Below, piece by piece: positions 48,218 to 60,705 of a DNA stretch of 64,000 nt (within the stretch, counting starts at the first letter, position 1; each line of letters starts with the position of its first letter). Source of the stretch: Annona cherimola (lineage: Eukaryota; Streptophyta; Magnoliopsida; Magnoliales; Annonaceae); contig CM059972.1 of NCBI GenBank assembly GCA_030490835.1, positions 54,603,563 through 54,667,562 on the forward strand, written 5' to 3'. The position numbers and the translations under genes are program-made. The notes beneath the pieces were generated by a model. The model did no database searches and was not told the DNA's origin. It saw only the letters and a program-made list of their open reading frames with translations.

Positions 48218-48644
48218 ACTTTCTTATCTCTTATTTTGGTTTTTAAGTTCTGTATATATAAGTGTGGCTTGATGACAATGTGGTGTATGTATACTTATGA
48301 CTGGATGACACTATGGTTTCTATGGTGAACTGACATGTATATAAGTGTGAAATGTGTGTGCTATGCTAAACGTTTACATAAGTATGATTTACTCTTACAT
48401 GTACTAACTATGAATGTGAACGAATATGTTGATATCCTGAACTCCAGGTGTTTTAGATATGTATGAATGAATGAGCATGAGCTTAAATGATGTGATATGA
48501 TTGTGATTGAATGAATCGGTTGTGATCTTGTGATAATGAAATATGTATGCAATGAAATAACATTAATTGAAAATGAAATGCGTATATAATGATCTAATGA
48601 TAATTGAAATGAAAGGTGTGTTGTTATATACTCAGATTAGCACA
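48218..48644 (+). other. Spacer between extra ORF and gag
   Basis: AT-rich, with many TATGAATGA/ATGTATAT words. I see no gene and no clear signal in it. Confidence 0.5.
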
Positions 48645-50147
48645 ATGGTGGAAACAAGGGCAGGATTGAGGAAAAATAAGGGAAAAGAGGCAGCGACAAA
48701 GGTTCCAAGCCAACATGAAGTTGGTGAATCTAGCTGACCTAAAAGGGGAAGGCTAGTGACACAAAACCAAAGGAACCAACAAAGGCGGAATGATGAAAAC
48801 TCTGAACGGAATGTGGAAGAGGAAACTGAGTCGAGGCAGAATAGACTCATGGAGGAAAGAGTGGTTGTAGTGGTGGAAAAAGCAATGCAGCAGGCCACTA
48901 GGGATTGGGTAGCACAGACTGCCAACATTATATAGGGATTATGAGAAAGGACCCAACAAGCTCAGTTGGGAAGTGCAGAGAGAGAAGGACCTGCTCTTAT
49001 GGTGGACCCCGTTGTCACATCGGCACCTCTAAGGGATGACAACCAGCTAATGGAAGCTGACAGAAGAGCTATAAATGCCTTTCTAGCGCAACGACCCCCA
49101 AAATTTTCCGGAGAACAAGACCCGGTCCAAGCAGAGTAGTGGATGACGGAGATTAAGAAATTATTTAGGATATCTCCGTGCAACAACCGTCAAAAAGTAC
49201 TGTGTGCCACTAATTTATTAGCAAAGGACGCACACAAATGGTGGGAGACGATGTTAATCATAATGTCATGACCTGAAGAATTTTCTTGGCAAACTTTTGT
49301 AGAAGAATTTAACAAAGAATACCTCCCGGTTGGATTGCAGAGTCAAAAGGTGATCGAATTTGAAAAAATGTATCAAGGGAGGATGACAGTCACTGAATAT
49401 GCTACGAAGTTTAATGCTCTGGTCAGATATGTGCCATGGATTGCAAACGTGCCAGGAAATAAGGCACAGAGATTTCAACAAGGGTTGAGGCCATATCTGC
49501 GGGAAAGCTTTGCACCTTTGCCAATAAAGGATTACGCTTCAAGCCTTGAGAGAGGAAGGGCTTTGGAAATTGAAGCCTTGAGAACTCAAGAACTAAGATT
49601 GGGTTCAAGGGCGTTCAGTACGGGTCCCAAGGAATCGAAAATGGGGAAAGAGAAAGCTAGAAAAGGCAATGTAAGAAAGGGAAAAGGAATCCAAAAGAGG
49701 AAAAGCTCGCCATTGTGTAGGAAGTGTCAAAATCGACATATAGGCGAGTGTTTAAAAGGATCAAACCAGTGTTACAAATGTGGACAGACGGGTCACATTG
49801 CCAAGGAGTGCAGGCTAGGGGAAGCAAAGGTGGTCAAGTGTTACATATGTGATCAAGTGGGTCACATAGCCCCGAACTGCCCAAATAAAGCGCAATCATC
49901 TCAAGGACGTGGAAGACCTACTCAGCTTAGGATACCCGGAGCACCAAGCAAGCAGGGAACTTCTACGAACCCGGTGCATGTGCATGCCCTGACCCGGACA
50001 GAATCTCAAGAACAGGAAGAGAAGGTGGTCACAGGTATGGTTTTTATTCTAGGGAATATGACAGTAGCTTTGTTTGATTCTAGTGTCACCTATTCATTCA
50101 TAGCATGCCAATACGTGACCACCCGTGCACTGTCGGTAGAGGAGACC
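48645..50147 (+). pseudogene. Tekay-like gag, broken
   Basis: Starts at ATG 48645 with MVETRAG, a usual beginning for gypsy Gag. The capsid (Retrotrans_gag) region has PPKFSGEQDP (about 49100), AHKWWETM (about 49230) and FNKEYLP...MTVTEYATKFNAL (to about 49430). Three zinc knuckles follow: CRKCQNRHIGEC, CYKCGQTGHIAKEC and CYICDQVGHIAPNC (49715-49880). The aspartic protease starts before the break, but with FDSSVTYSF where FDSGATHSF is usual. In-frame stops: TGA 48735, TAG 48933, TGA 48942, TAG 49137, TGA 49269. The solo LTR at 50148 splits the protease. Confidence 0.92.
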
Positions 50148-53100
50148 TGTGAAACCCCAATCTAAGGAGGATTTAATATGTGCATCGAACATGTACATGT
50201 GACTTACATGTGAATTAAATAGAATTTTTGGAAGATTTTAGAATTTTATGATATTTTGAATTAGGGTTTCCATTGGAAACGGTGATTAAAAATTTAATCG
50301 CCGAAGCCCAAAGTGAGTCGGTATGACCCGAGGGGCTTAATGAGGACTTAAGGGTGACAAGGTGTCATGAATAATCATGTTAATAATCATGATTTAATTT
50401 ATGGAGATTAAAGTGTAATTATGGAATTAAGGTGGAAAATGATGGAAAATTCATAACTTGACGCCTACAAGGCGGATTTCGATGAAATTTGAAAGGTAAG
50501 CTCACGACGGTGAGCCCAATTTTATGAATGGATTGGATTAATGGAATCATGATGGGATTAGGGTGATAATTAATTATTTTTATCCCAAATCCAAAAGATA
50601 TATTCAAGTGGTCATAACTTGACGTAGAAACGTCGGTTTGAGATGAAATTTGAAACGATGGAATAAAATTATGAAATCTATGAGATGAATGGAATGGATT
50701 AAGAAAATTATGATGAAAAATGGATTTCTTGGAGAGCAAGTAACAAGTTGCTTAAGGGCTAAGCAAAGAAGGGCAATTGTGGCAAGTGGATGGTTGTGAT
50801 TAAAGTAGATTTTTTGACTTTTGTAAATGGTAAAACCAGATTTTACTTGGCTGTAAATGTGCCACCACATATGGTAGATAAGGGATCATTTAAGGAGTGT
50901 GGAATTGCAGCACCAAGTGGGCCCCACAACTGGAAAAATCCAGCAATATATATAACCTATACACGTCCATATGAGAGAGATTTTGAGAAATTTTCAAGTG
51001 CTGAAATCTCTTCTCCCCAAGGCAGTGCTCATGTCCCAGCTCTAGGCCACCAAGGAGGAAGAAAAGAGAAGAAAAAGAAGGAGAAAAAGAGGGATTATCA
51101 TTTAATCAAGTAAGTATATGATTATCTTGATTTTATGTCTCAAATCTGGAAGTTATTTGATGTTGTAAACTAAAATATGGACGGAATAGTAAATGGATGA
51201 AATTTAGCCTGAAAATGTTTGGTAAGACTCCTTATAAGGTTATTAAGGAGCGATCCAATTTTCAGATTTAAAAGATAAGTACTTTGCAAATTACAAATCT
51301 GAGAATATTAGCCCAAACAGGGTAAAACGGGTGACAGGATCAGCTGTAGAAAATTATTTTTAATAATTTTTATACAACGAATTTTGAGTTGAAAATTTTA
51401 TAATATATATAATAAATATTTATGATCATAGAAAAAAATTAAAAATTAGGTTTTTATGGGTATAAATATACCCCATAAATAACGTCATTCAGGCTGTCTG
51501 AAATTAGATGTTGCTGTTCAGCAAAGTAAAAATACCAAAATAAATAGAAATATTAAATATTTCGTGGTGGAAATATTTATTTTGGTTAATTAATGTATTT
51601 ATTGAGGGATGGTATAAAATTCAGAGCGAAACTACTTTATTTGATATTAATTCAAGATTTTGAGATTTCAGTACACCTAATTTCAGCATATGTGGATAGT
51701 TTGAGAAGAAAATCAAAAAGAAATATGAAATCTCTGTAGAAATGAACCAAATTGATATATGTGTTAATACCCGAAATTTGGGTTAGGAAAAGTGGGATTA
51801 TTTACTGAAAATTCGGATTTATTGAACTGCTTAGGGTTATGTGTCAAGAGACACGTTAAATGGGTGAAAAATGGGTTCCAAAGTTGCTGTTTTGGAAACC
51901 TATGATTAGTGGATTTAAATTCCATAAAAATACCCTAAGTACAGTGATAATTAAGGATAATTATCATGCTGAAATGTGGATTAAATTTCTGACTTGGGAA
52001 ATTTTATTAAAGGCCTCATATATGTGTTGCCAAATGGGCATATGGGAAAGGATAGACATTCATAAGTGGAAAATGACTTAAGGAAGATAATGAGCCATAA
52101 AATAATGGTTATTGAATGATTATTAAGTGATTGGATGATTAAACTATTTATGGGATTAAATAGGGTGTGTAAAAGCTCATCAATAAGTATGTGCTATATG
52201 GGTATAACGACTTGAGAAGTCGAAGGAATTATTTATGTTAATGCAAATGGGTTGGAAAACTGAGTTGAATGCAAGCAAAGGAAAAATATGAATGTTATAT
52301 CATTCTTATATGTATAGGCAAAGGCAAAGGGATAAGCGAAATGGGAAGCTAAGCAAGCAAGGTAAGCAAGCAGCTTTCTAAATGATTTTGGTTTTCATTA
52401 CAAGGTATTTAAGGATGGCCATTCCTGTTTATATGTGTATTGAAATGTTTATTTCTTTTGAAATAAATGATTGCTTATGGTTTCGCAATTATGCTTGAAA
52501 TGTGTTGAAACATGAGTTTATACGATGTTTCGTTAAAACGATGTTTAAAGAGGGATGGTGCAAAGAATTCTCTACATGAGAATGACAAGTTCCATGTGTA
52601 AGAGGGTATATAATGTCGTGGTGACTAAAACTCATACATGGAATGAAAATCAAGTAGGCTAGTCGAGGTAGTAAGTGGACAAGGAGTCCCCCTTGACGTC
52701 ACCAAGTCGGAAAGGACCGGTGAGGTTGGCTAGTTGAGATAGTAAGTGGACAAGGAGTCCCCCTTGACGTTGCCAAGTCGGTAGGTCCGGCGCCAAGAAT
52801 AGAAAGGATCATGCTATGAAAGAGTGTTCCCCGTGCTAGCGTACCGTCACATGAAGGATAACGTCATCAATGGAAATGATGAATTTGCACTCCAATGTTT
52901 ATGAAATGTTTACGAATGGTTTACCTAAATGGTTTTTCATGAATGATTTTCATGAAATGTTTATGAAAAGTGTTTGAATGGTTTATGAAAAAGTTTCTGC
53001 TCCGCAGGTAGTTGATCACTTGCTAAGTGTCTCTATTGAATGGAGGGAAATGTTTTTAAAGAGTGTTTCTTTCAAAATGAATTGCATGAAAATCCTAAGC

Positions 53101-53602
53101 TTGCTTACTGAGTTTCCACTCACGTTTTATTTTCCAAACCCATAGACAGGTGAAAGGAAGGAGGCAAGGAGCACAGGTGGAGATTCAAGGATGAATGGAT
53201 TTCTACGAGTTACCTGTGTATGAATCTAAGGGTTGAACGGTTATATGAATGTTAACAATTAAATTGTTATTTGATGTTGTAGAAGAATTATGTGAAGTTT
53301 TATGCCTATGGATTGGCGGAAAAATTTTTTATGAGTAAATGCTAAGGCATGAAATATCATGATATGAATAAGTATGAAGGTTATGAGATGACATGTGTAA
53401 TTCTCAAATGACATAATGGCCTAGAAAGGCATTTGATGGAAACTTGAAACAAGTGGAATGATATAAGCTCCTAAGGAGTTAGGATTAACTGGATAAATAT
53501 CCAATACGAACCCGTCGCGTGATCAGGGCAACAATCCTGATTCACATTTACTAATCGATAGATCCTGAGGTAAGGATGTGACGCTCGGGCCGGGGCGCCA
53601 CA
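50148..53602 (+). repeat. LTR-A6: solo gypsy LTR, TSD AGACC
   Basis: A 3455-bp unit from TGTGAAACCCC to GGGCGCCACA, flanked by perfect AGACC repeats (50143-50147 and 53603-53607). Removing it and one target copy rejoins the protease reading frame. It has a purine-rich leader (51050-51095) and a strong donor-like AAGTAAGTATATG at 51110. The acceptor-like ATGTATAG ends at 52317, with a 44-nt block 52318-52361 before GTAAGCAAGC. A tandem pair of 71 bp lies at 52657-52798 and the U5 stem-loop at 53522-53541. No gene. Confidence 0.96.
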
Positions 53603-55872
53603 AGACCAATCAGGTTATACATGTAGAATCTCCAGTCTATAGGTTAGCAAGTACTAGCCAGGTATGCAAAGTCTGCCCAATTAGGATAGGATCATTGATT
53701 CTAGAAGCAGATTTGATCCTATTACCTATGACTGAGTTCCACATGACATTGGGTATAGATTGGTTAAGCCAATGAGGAGCGACCATAGACTGTAAAAATA
53801 AGAAAGTGCAATTTGAAGCAACTCCAGGAAGGAAATTGCCATTGGAAAATTGAGGCAACCTGACAATTCAAGTATATTGATATCATCTATGAAAGCTGTC
53901 AGAATTATTCGACAAAAGTGTCAAGCTTATTTGGTGTCTATGAATGTAGGCAAAGGCATGGAGGTAGAAATTAATCAAATACCTGTGGTTAGAGAATTTC
54001 CTGATGTATTTCCAAAGGAGTTAACCACGTTGCCTCCACAAAGGGAAATAGATATGACTACTAATGTGATGTCAGGTACAACTATAATTTCCAAAACTTT
54101 TTATAGAATGGTGCCGACTGAGATGAATGAACTAAGGGCACAAATACAAGAGCTGTTGGATAAGGGTTTTATCCGACCAAGTGTATCCCCTTGGGGAACT
54201 CCAATATTGTTTGTAAGGAAAAAAGATGGAACAAGGTTATGCATTGATTATCGGGAGCTAAATAAGGTCACAATAAAGAATAAATATCCATTGCCTAAGA
54301 TCGATGATCTGTTTGATCAATTGCAAGGAGCCACGACTTTCTCCAAAATTGATTTACAGTCAGGGTACCATCAGTTAAGAATAAGTCCGGCCGATACTCA
54401 TAAAACGGCATTTCGAATCAGGTATGTACATTATGAGATTCTGGTAATGCCTTTCGGACTTACTAATGCCCCTGCTGTATTCATGGATATCATGAATAGG
54501 GTTTTTCGGGACTATCTGGATCAATTTGTGGTGGTATTTATCGATGATGTCCTGATCTACTCTAAAACGGAGAAAGAACATGAAGACCATCAGCGAAGGG
54601 TATTAGAAAGGTTGAGGAAAGAGAAATTGTATGCCAAATTGAAGAAATGTGAGTGTTGGCTGAAACAAATAGGATTTCTCGGGCATATAATATCTGAAGA
54701 GGGTATTCAAGTTGATCCTCAAAAGATTGAGGCGGTATTAAAATGGCTAAGGCTAACGACTATTACAGAAATTCGAAGTTTTCTAGGGTTGGCCGGCTAT
54801 TATAGAAGGTTCATTGAAGGGTTTTCACAACTGTCAGCCCCGTTAACCAAGTTGACTCGTAAAGGAGTCAGGTACATTTAGTCTAAGGAATGCGAGCATA
54901 ACTTTCAGGAATTGAAACAGCGATTGGTGGAAGCACCCATCTTAACCTTACCCGAAGGAAATGAAAGGTTGTAGTTTATAGTGATGCGTCAAGAAAGGGA
55001 TTGGGTTGTGTTTTGATGCAAAAGGGTAAAGTGATAACATATGCATCACGACAGTTAAAACCCAATGAGGTAAGCTACCCCACTCATGATTTAGAGTTAG
55101 CAGCTGTGGTATTTGACTTAAAAATATGGAGACATTACCTGTATGGTGCAAGGTTTGAGATTTACACTGATCACAAGAGTCTCAAATATATTTTCACTCA
55201 GAAAGAATTGAACATGAGACAAAGGAGATGACTCGAGTTATTGAAGGACTATGATTTGGAAATTTTATACCATCCAGGTAAGGCAAATATGGTAGCTGAT
55301 GCATTGAGCCAAAATGTGATCTTAGCGCAGCTTATCACTAAGGAGAAGGTTTGCTTCAGGAGATAAAGCAAATGGAATTGATTGTATGTCCGCCAGGAGT
55401 TCACACCCGACTATCACAATTACACATACAATCATCACTTTTTGAACAAATCAGTGTTGCGCAGCGAAAGGATACAGACCTACATACACATGTCGAGAAA
55501 ATGAAGAAAAAGGAGTTGACTGAATTTGCTATTGATGAGAAAGGTATGTATAGGTATAAAGGTTGCCTTTGCATACCTAATATAGCTGAGTTGAAGGAAC
55601 AGATCCTTAAAGAGGTACATTTCTTGCCGTTTTCTATTCACCCAGGGAGTACTAAAATGTATCAGGATCTCGAGAAAGCATATTGGTGGAATAATATGAA
55701 GAGATAGATCGCTGAATATGTGGCTAAGTGTTTAACTTGCCAACGGGTGAAGGCGGATCACCAGAAAATACCTGGTAAGTTACAGTCCTTAGAAATTCCT
55801 AAATGGAAGTGGGACGAGATTACTATGGATTTCATAGAAGGATTACCTAAGACCCAAGCAGGAAACGATTCT
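53603..55872 (+). pseudogene. Tekay-like pol: protease end, RT, RNase H, integrase start
   Basis: Protease end: LILLPMTEFHMTLGIDWLSQ (to 53775). A frame change near 53840 leads into the long RT frame 53850-54881, with [44 protein letters not shown] and the catalytic [11 protein letters not shown] (about 54534-54566). RNase [37 protein letters not shown] and VADALSQ (54970-55310). Integrase zinc region: HPGSTKMYQDLEKAYWW ... CLTCQRVK (55635-55750), then IPKWKWDEITMDFIEGLPKTQ and GNDS, where it stops at copia-3. Breaks: TAG 54879 and TGA 55229 (both usually Trp), TAG 55705, and frame changes near 54970 and 55350. RT itself is uninterrupted. Confidence 0.94.
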
Positions 55873-56426
55873 TTGAACCCATGAGTCTTGAATCTTGTAC
55901 AACTTCTTGGTTGAGTTTATGCATCTTGCTTGGATTTGGATTGGTCTTGAGAAAGCTCCAGTTGATCTTGAAAATGATCTTGAATCTGTATTTTGGAACT
56001 TTGAAAACCTCAAGTCGAACTTGGGGTCGACTTCGTCTGCGACTTCACCCAAGTCGCAAACCGAGTCGACTTCGACTGCGACTTCGGTATTCTTCTGTCC
56101 CAAATTCAACTCTGGAGTGATTTTGCCGTCTGAAGTCGATGCTGGAGTCGACTTCGTTTGCGACTTGGCTTCACAAGTCGCAAGTGGAGTCGACTTGGCC
56201 TGCGACTTCACCTGCTCTTCTTCTAATTTCGACTCTGGACGGATTTGACTTCTTGAAGTCGATGTTGGAGTCGACTTGGGGAACGACTTGGCATTCTATG
56301 CTCTATTTTCTTCAAATGTATATTCCTTAAACACTTCCACAAACATGTTAGTAGCCAAGACTTACTCAAATTTATTTGTTAATCATCAAAACATAGATTT
56401 AGCTTGTTTTCCACATATTTCCAACA
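55873..56426 (-). repeat. copia-3 3' LTR, U3 part only
   Basis: Starts at 56426 with TGTTGGAAA (minus) after the PPT and keeps only 554 bases. The CGACTT/AAGTCG cluster is at 56010-56290, with the shared 19-base hairpin at 56039-56057. The promoter and R-U5 are missing. The edge at 55872/55873 is set from where integrase-like coding stops making sense and is good to about 10 bases. Confidence 0.85.
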
Positions 56427-56440
56427 ATCTCTCCCTTTTT
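56427..56440 (-). promoter_or_regulatory. copia-3 polypurine tract
   Basis: AAAAAGGGAGAGAT on the minus strand, ending directly at the LTR start at 56426. It matches the PPT of copia-1 and copia-2. Confidence 0.87.
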
Positions 56441-56734
56441 GATGATTGACAAAACCGTTTTGAGTGTATACCTTTCAATTTAAAAAAAAACATGCTAAGT
56501 TTGCATTTTTGAAATGTTATCAAACTTATGCTTATGCAAACTTTCAAGTTGAAAACATTCAACTTAAACACAATCATAAGAACTTGTACTCTTAGCCTAT
56601 TTAGACTTAAATCATTTGAACTCAAATCCTACTACTCTTCTCCTCCTTTTTGTCAATATATCAAAAAGTTAGAGGGTAAAGAAAGAGACAGGTGGGTTTG
56701 CTCCCCCTAAACAGGTGCTCTCCCTCAGTTTGTG
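56441..56734 (-). other. copia-3 pol-to-PPT spacer
   Basis: No gene. Corresponds to 22203-22512 of copia-2, with a purine word (GGGAGAGCACC) after the pol stop. Nothing env-like. Confidence 0.6.
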
Positions 56735-59700
56735 CTAGTTTAATTCAATCATTCTCATGTCATTTCTAATCTTATAAAATGCATCTTTTGCTAGAGGCTT
56801 TGTGAATATATCAGCAACTTGATCTTCTGTTCTTACATATACCAAGCATATGTCATGATTTTCTACATGTTCTCTAATAAAATGGTGTCTAAGGTCTATA
56901 TGTTTGGTTCTAGAATGCAATACTGGATTTTTGGTTAGACATATGGCACTAGTATTATCACATCTAATGAGTATATCTTTAAAATTCATGCCATAGTCCC
57001 TAAGTTGCTGTTTCATCCAAAGTAATTGGGCACAATAGCTCCCGGCGGCAATGTATTCGGCTTCCGCCGTAGATAGAGCAACACTAGTTTATTTTCTTGA
57101 AAACTATGAAACTAACATGCTTCCAAGAAATTGACATGTTCTACTAGTGCTTTTTCTATCCACTTTGTAACCGGCAAAATCCGCATCCGAGTAGCCGATT
57201 AGATCAAAATTAGAGCCCTTTGGATACCAAAGTCCTATGTTGGTAGTGTCCACTAAATATTTAAAAATTCTTTTCACAGCTACCAAGTGTGATTCTTTTG
57301 GACATGACTGAAATCTAGAGCACATACACACATTAAACAATATATCAGGACTAGAAGCAGTTAAATATAATAAAGAACCTATCATGCTTCTATACAATTT
57401 TAAATCAACTATTTTTCCTTTCTCATCTTTGTCGATTTTGATTGTTGAGCTCATAGGCGTGTTTGCTCCTCTGCTATTCTCCATGCCAAACTTCTTCAGC
57501 ATTTCTTTGATATACTTGGACTGGTTAATGAAGATTCCTTCATTTAGTTTCTTGATTTGCAGTCCAAGGAAGAAATTCAGCTCTCCCATCATGCTCATCT
57601 CAAATTCTTTCTGCATAAGCTCAGAAAATTCTTGACAAAGAATTTCATTAGTAGCACCGAAAATAATATCATCAACATAAATTTGAATAATCAATATATC
57701 CTTTTCTTTATACTTGATAAACAAAGTGGTGTCTACCTTTCCTTTTTGAAAATCATGATCAATCAGAAATTTGCTTAATCTATCATACCAAGCCCTTGGA
57801 GCTTGTTTTAATCCATATAGTGCTTTGGTTAACTTGTACACAAATTTAGATTGATCTTTTTCCTCAAATCCAGGTGCTTGTTCTACATACACCTCTTCAT
57901 TTATATATCCATTCAGAAATGCACTTTTAACATCCATTTGAAACAATTTAAAGTTCATGTGAGATGCAAAAGCTAGTAAGATGCGAATAGCTTCTAATCT
58001 AGCAACCGGGGCATAGGATTCTTCAAAATCTATTTCTTCTTCTTGTGAGTATCCCTTTGCCACTAGTCTAGCTTTGTTTCTCACTACAAGTCCACTTTCA
58101 TCTAATTTGTTCCTAAAGACCCATTTGGTGCCAATAACAGTACAATCTTTTGGTCTTGGAACAAGATGTCAAACTTGATTTCTTTCAAATTGATTTAGCT
58201 CTTCTTGCATTGCTATGATCCAGTTTTCATCATCAAGAGCTTGATAAATAGTGGATGGTTCAATTTTAGATACAAAGGCGTATTGTCCACAAATGTTTTG
58301 TTTTGACCTTCTAGTTTTTACACCTTCATACACATTCCCTATAACTTGCTCAATTGGATGGGCATGTTTGAACTTTAAATCAGTTGGAGGTTTGTAAGAG
58401 TTATTACCTTCACTTACCCTTTCCTCCATGGAATCTTCTTGCTTTTCCACATGCAGTTTTTCAAAACTACTTGATATATCATCTGCATCACTTAAATCAT
58501 CTTTTCTTTTGAAGCATGGGTTAGTTTCATCAAAAACAACATGTATGGACTCTTCTACAACTTGGTTTCGTTTATTGAATACTCTATATGCTTTGCTATT
58601 TGATGAGTAACCAAGGAATATTGCCTCATCACTTTTAGCATCCAATTTTCCCAAGTTGGTTTTCCCATTGTTCAAAACATAGCATGTGCAACCAAAAGCA
58701 TGAAAATATGAAATATTTAGTTTTCTACCTTTCCATAGCTCATATGGGGTCTTTTTCAAGATTGCTCTAATGGTAACACGGTTCAACACATGACAAGCTG
58801 TACTTACAGCTTCACCCCAAAATTTCTTGGATAATTTACTCTCATTTAGCATTGTTCTAGCCATCTCTTGTATGGTTCTGTTTTTCCTTTCAACCACTCC
58901 ATTTTGTTGTGGAGTTCTTGGTGCAGAAAATGTGTGATGAATTCCTTTTTCATTGCATAATTCTATGAATCGTTTATTTTCAAATTCACCACCATGATCA
59001 CTTCTTATAGTCATAATAGTACTTTGTTTTTCATTTTGCACCAAATTGACAAAAGTTGCAAACATAGATAATGCTTCATCTTTGCTAGCTAAGAGAATTA
59101 CCCATGTGAATCTTGAAAAATCATCAACTATTACAAACACATATTTCTTTCCACCAATGGTTAGAATGTCGGATGACCCATATAGATCCATGTGTAGCAA
59201 TTCAAATGGCCTAGTGGTGGAGATTTCCCTTTTGGTAGAGAAAGGCATTTTAGGTTGTTTTGATAATTGACATGCCTTGCAAATTTTGTCTTTGTCATAT
59301 TTCAACTTTGGCAAGCCTTCTACCAAACTCTTCTTCCATAGGGTCTTTATATTTCCCATGTTTATATGTCTAAGCCTTTTATGCCAAACCCATGGATCAT
59401 AATTAATGACCATTAGACATTGACCATTTAGTTCATCAAGTGAAACCAAATATACATTTCCATGTCTTTTTCCACTAAACATGATATGTTCTCCATCAAA
59501 TACATTACATATAGATGATTCAAACACAACCTTGTATCCTTTGTCACATAATTGACTAATGCTCATTATATTGTGCTTGAGTCCTTCAACAAACAAAACA
59601 TCTTCCATGCATGCATTTGAAATACTATAAATGTTTCCTTTACCTTTAATTTTACCTTTCTCATTATTACCAAAGGTAACCGTTCCATCGTTGCAAGGCT

Positions 59701-59809
59701 TAAGTTTATGAAATAAACTTCTTTCTCCGGTCATATGCCTTGAACAACCGCTATCCATGAACCACACGTTGTTTGCCTTTGCCTTGAAACATATCTGAAA
59801 AATAAACAA
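56735..59809 (-). pseudogene. copia-3 pol, three stops, otherwise complete
   Basis: The best preserved pol in the window: one frame with no frameshift. Protease DSGCSRHMTG near 59755; HHCC zinc region and CKACQLSKQPKMPF near 59265; integrase core with HMDLYG, RSDHGGEF and QNGVVERKNRT (about 59195-58885); RT with [10 protein letters not shown] and catalytic YVDD at 57668-57679; RNase H with YSDADFAG and a DNTSAICL motif, ending at 56735. The stops are TGA 58169-58171 (Trp elsewhere), TAG 57104-57106 (Trp) and TAA 57089-57091 (Gln), all single-base transitions. The frame is +1 relative to gag, which ends with TGA 59832-59834. Confidence 0.95.
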
Positions 59810-60705
59810 GTAGATCTTATCTCTTTGGTACTCATTTTATGGGTCCATTTGGATTAGTAATATGATTCAATCTTTGTTGCTCTAACTTAGAAAGCCCAAA
59901 TCTTGTGTTTCTTGGAACCCAAACTAGTTTTGCACCATGGTCATACAGTTTCTTGAAGTTACATTTATAGGCTTTATGACCCATTTTATTGCAGAAATTG
60001 CAAGTCATTGGTAATCTAGGAGTAGGCCTCCAAGTATGTAATGGTTCAAACGTTGGCCTTCTAGTCCACATAACATTTTTCATTTTTGGCTTGTATATAG
60101 GTGCAATTTTGGTTTGATATTTCCCAAATATTGGCACATTTGATTTGCCACTTTCTTTTTGCTCAAATGTATAGTATCCAAGACCTCTTTTATTTGTTTA
60201 GGAGGTCATGTTCAGAAATATTTTTACATTTTCTCCTGGATTAGAGAACTTGGCTAATGATTCGTTCTCCTTTTTCAGTTTCTCTACTTCTTTCAAAAGC
60301 AAGTCATTTTCATTTTTCAATTTTGATGATCTTTCAGCTAGTTTTCCATTTACAATAATAACGGAGTTACATTGTTGTCTCTTCAATGACAACTTGTTTC
60401 CTAGCTTTTTGATTTCTTCATATAAAGTATCATATGCAATTTGCAGTTCTTCTAATTCAGCACATTTGAGGCATTCTTGAAAAGAAGAATAACTAGATTG
60501 AGAATGGCAAGGTTTGGAAGTTACCTCTTCATTGCTTGTGCACTTTGTTGAGATGGTTTGTTCTTTCAAAACTTCCGTTGTGTTCAAACACAATAGATTT
60601 TCTTCTTGTTCGATTCGCGCCATGCAGCATATTCTAGCACAATTTGCCGCCTCAAATTCGTCGGTTGAGGAGCTGCTTGTTGATGAAATTTCTTCATTGA
60701 CGTTC

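Larger units (their letters stand above)
43200..55872 (+). mobile_element. Tekay/Del-like chromovirus (Ty3/gypsy) element, right end lost
   Basis: 5' LTR, PBS, an extra ORF, gag, protease, RT, RNase H and the start of integrase. The RT sequence is clearly chromovirus-like; the 4-kb LTR and gag knuckles point to the Tekay/Del lineage (inference). It lies in LTR-A4, with AGTGG (43195-43199) as the left target copy. It is interrupted by a solo LTR at 50148-53602 and cut in integrase at 55872/55873 by copia-3. The rest of integrase, any chromodomain and the 3' LTR are not in the window. Confidence 0.92.
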
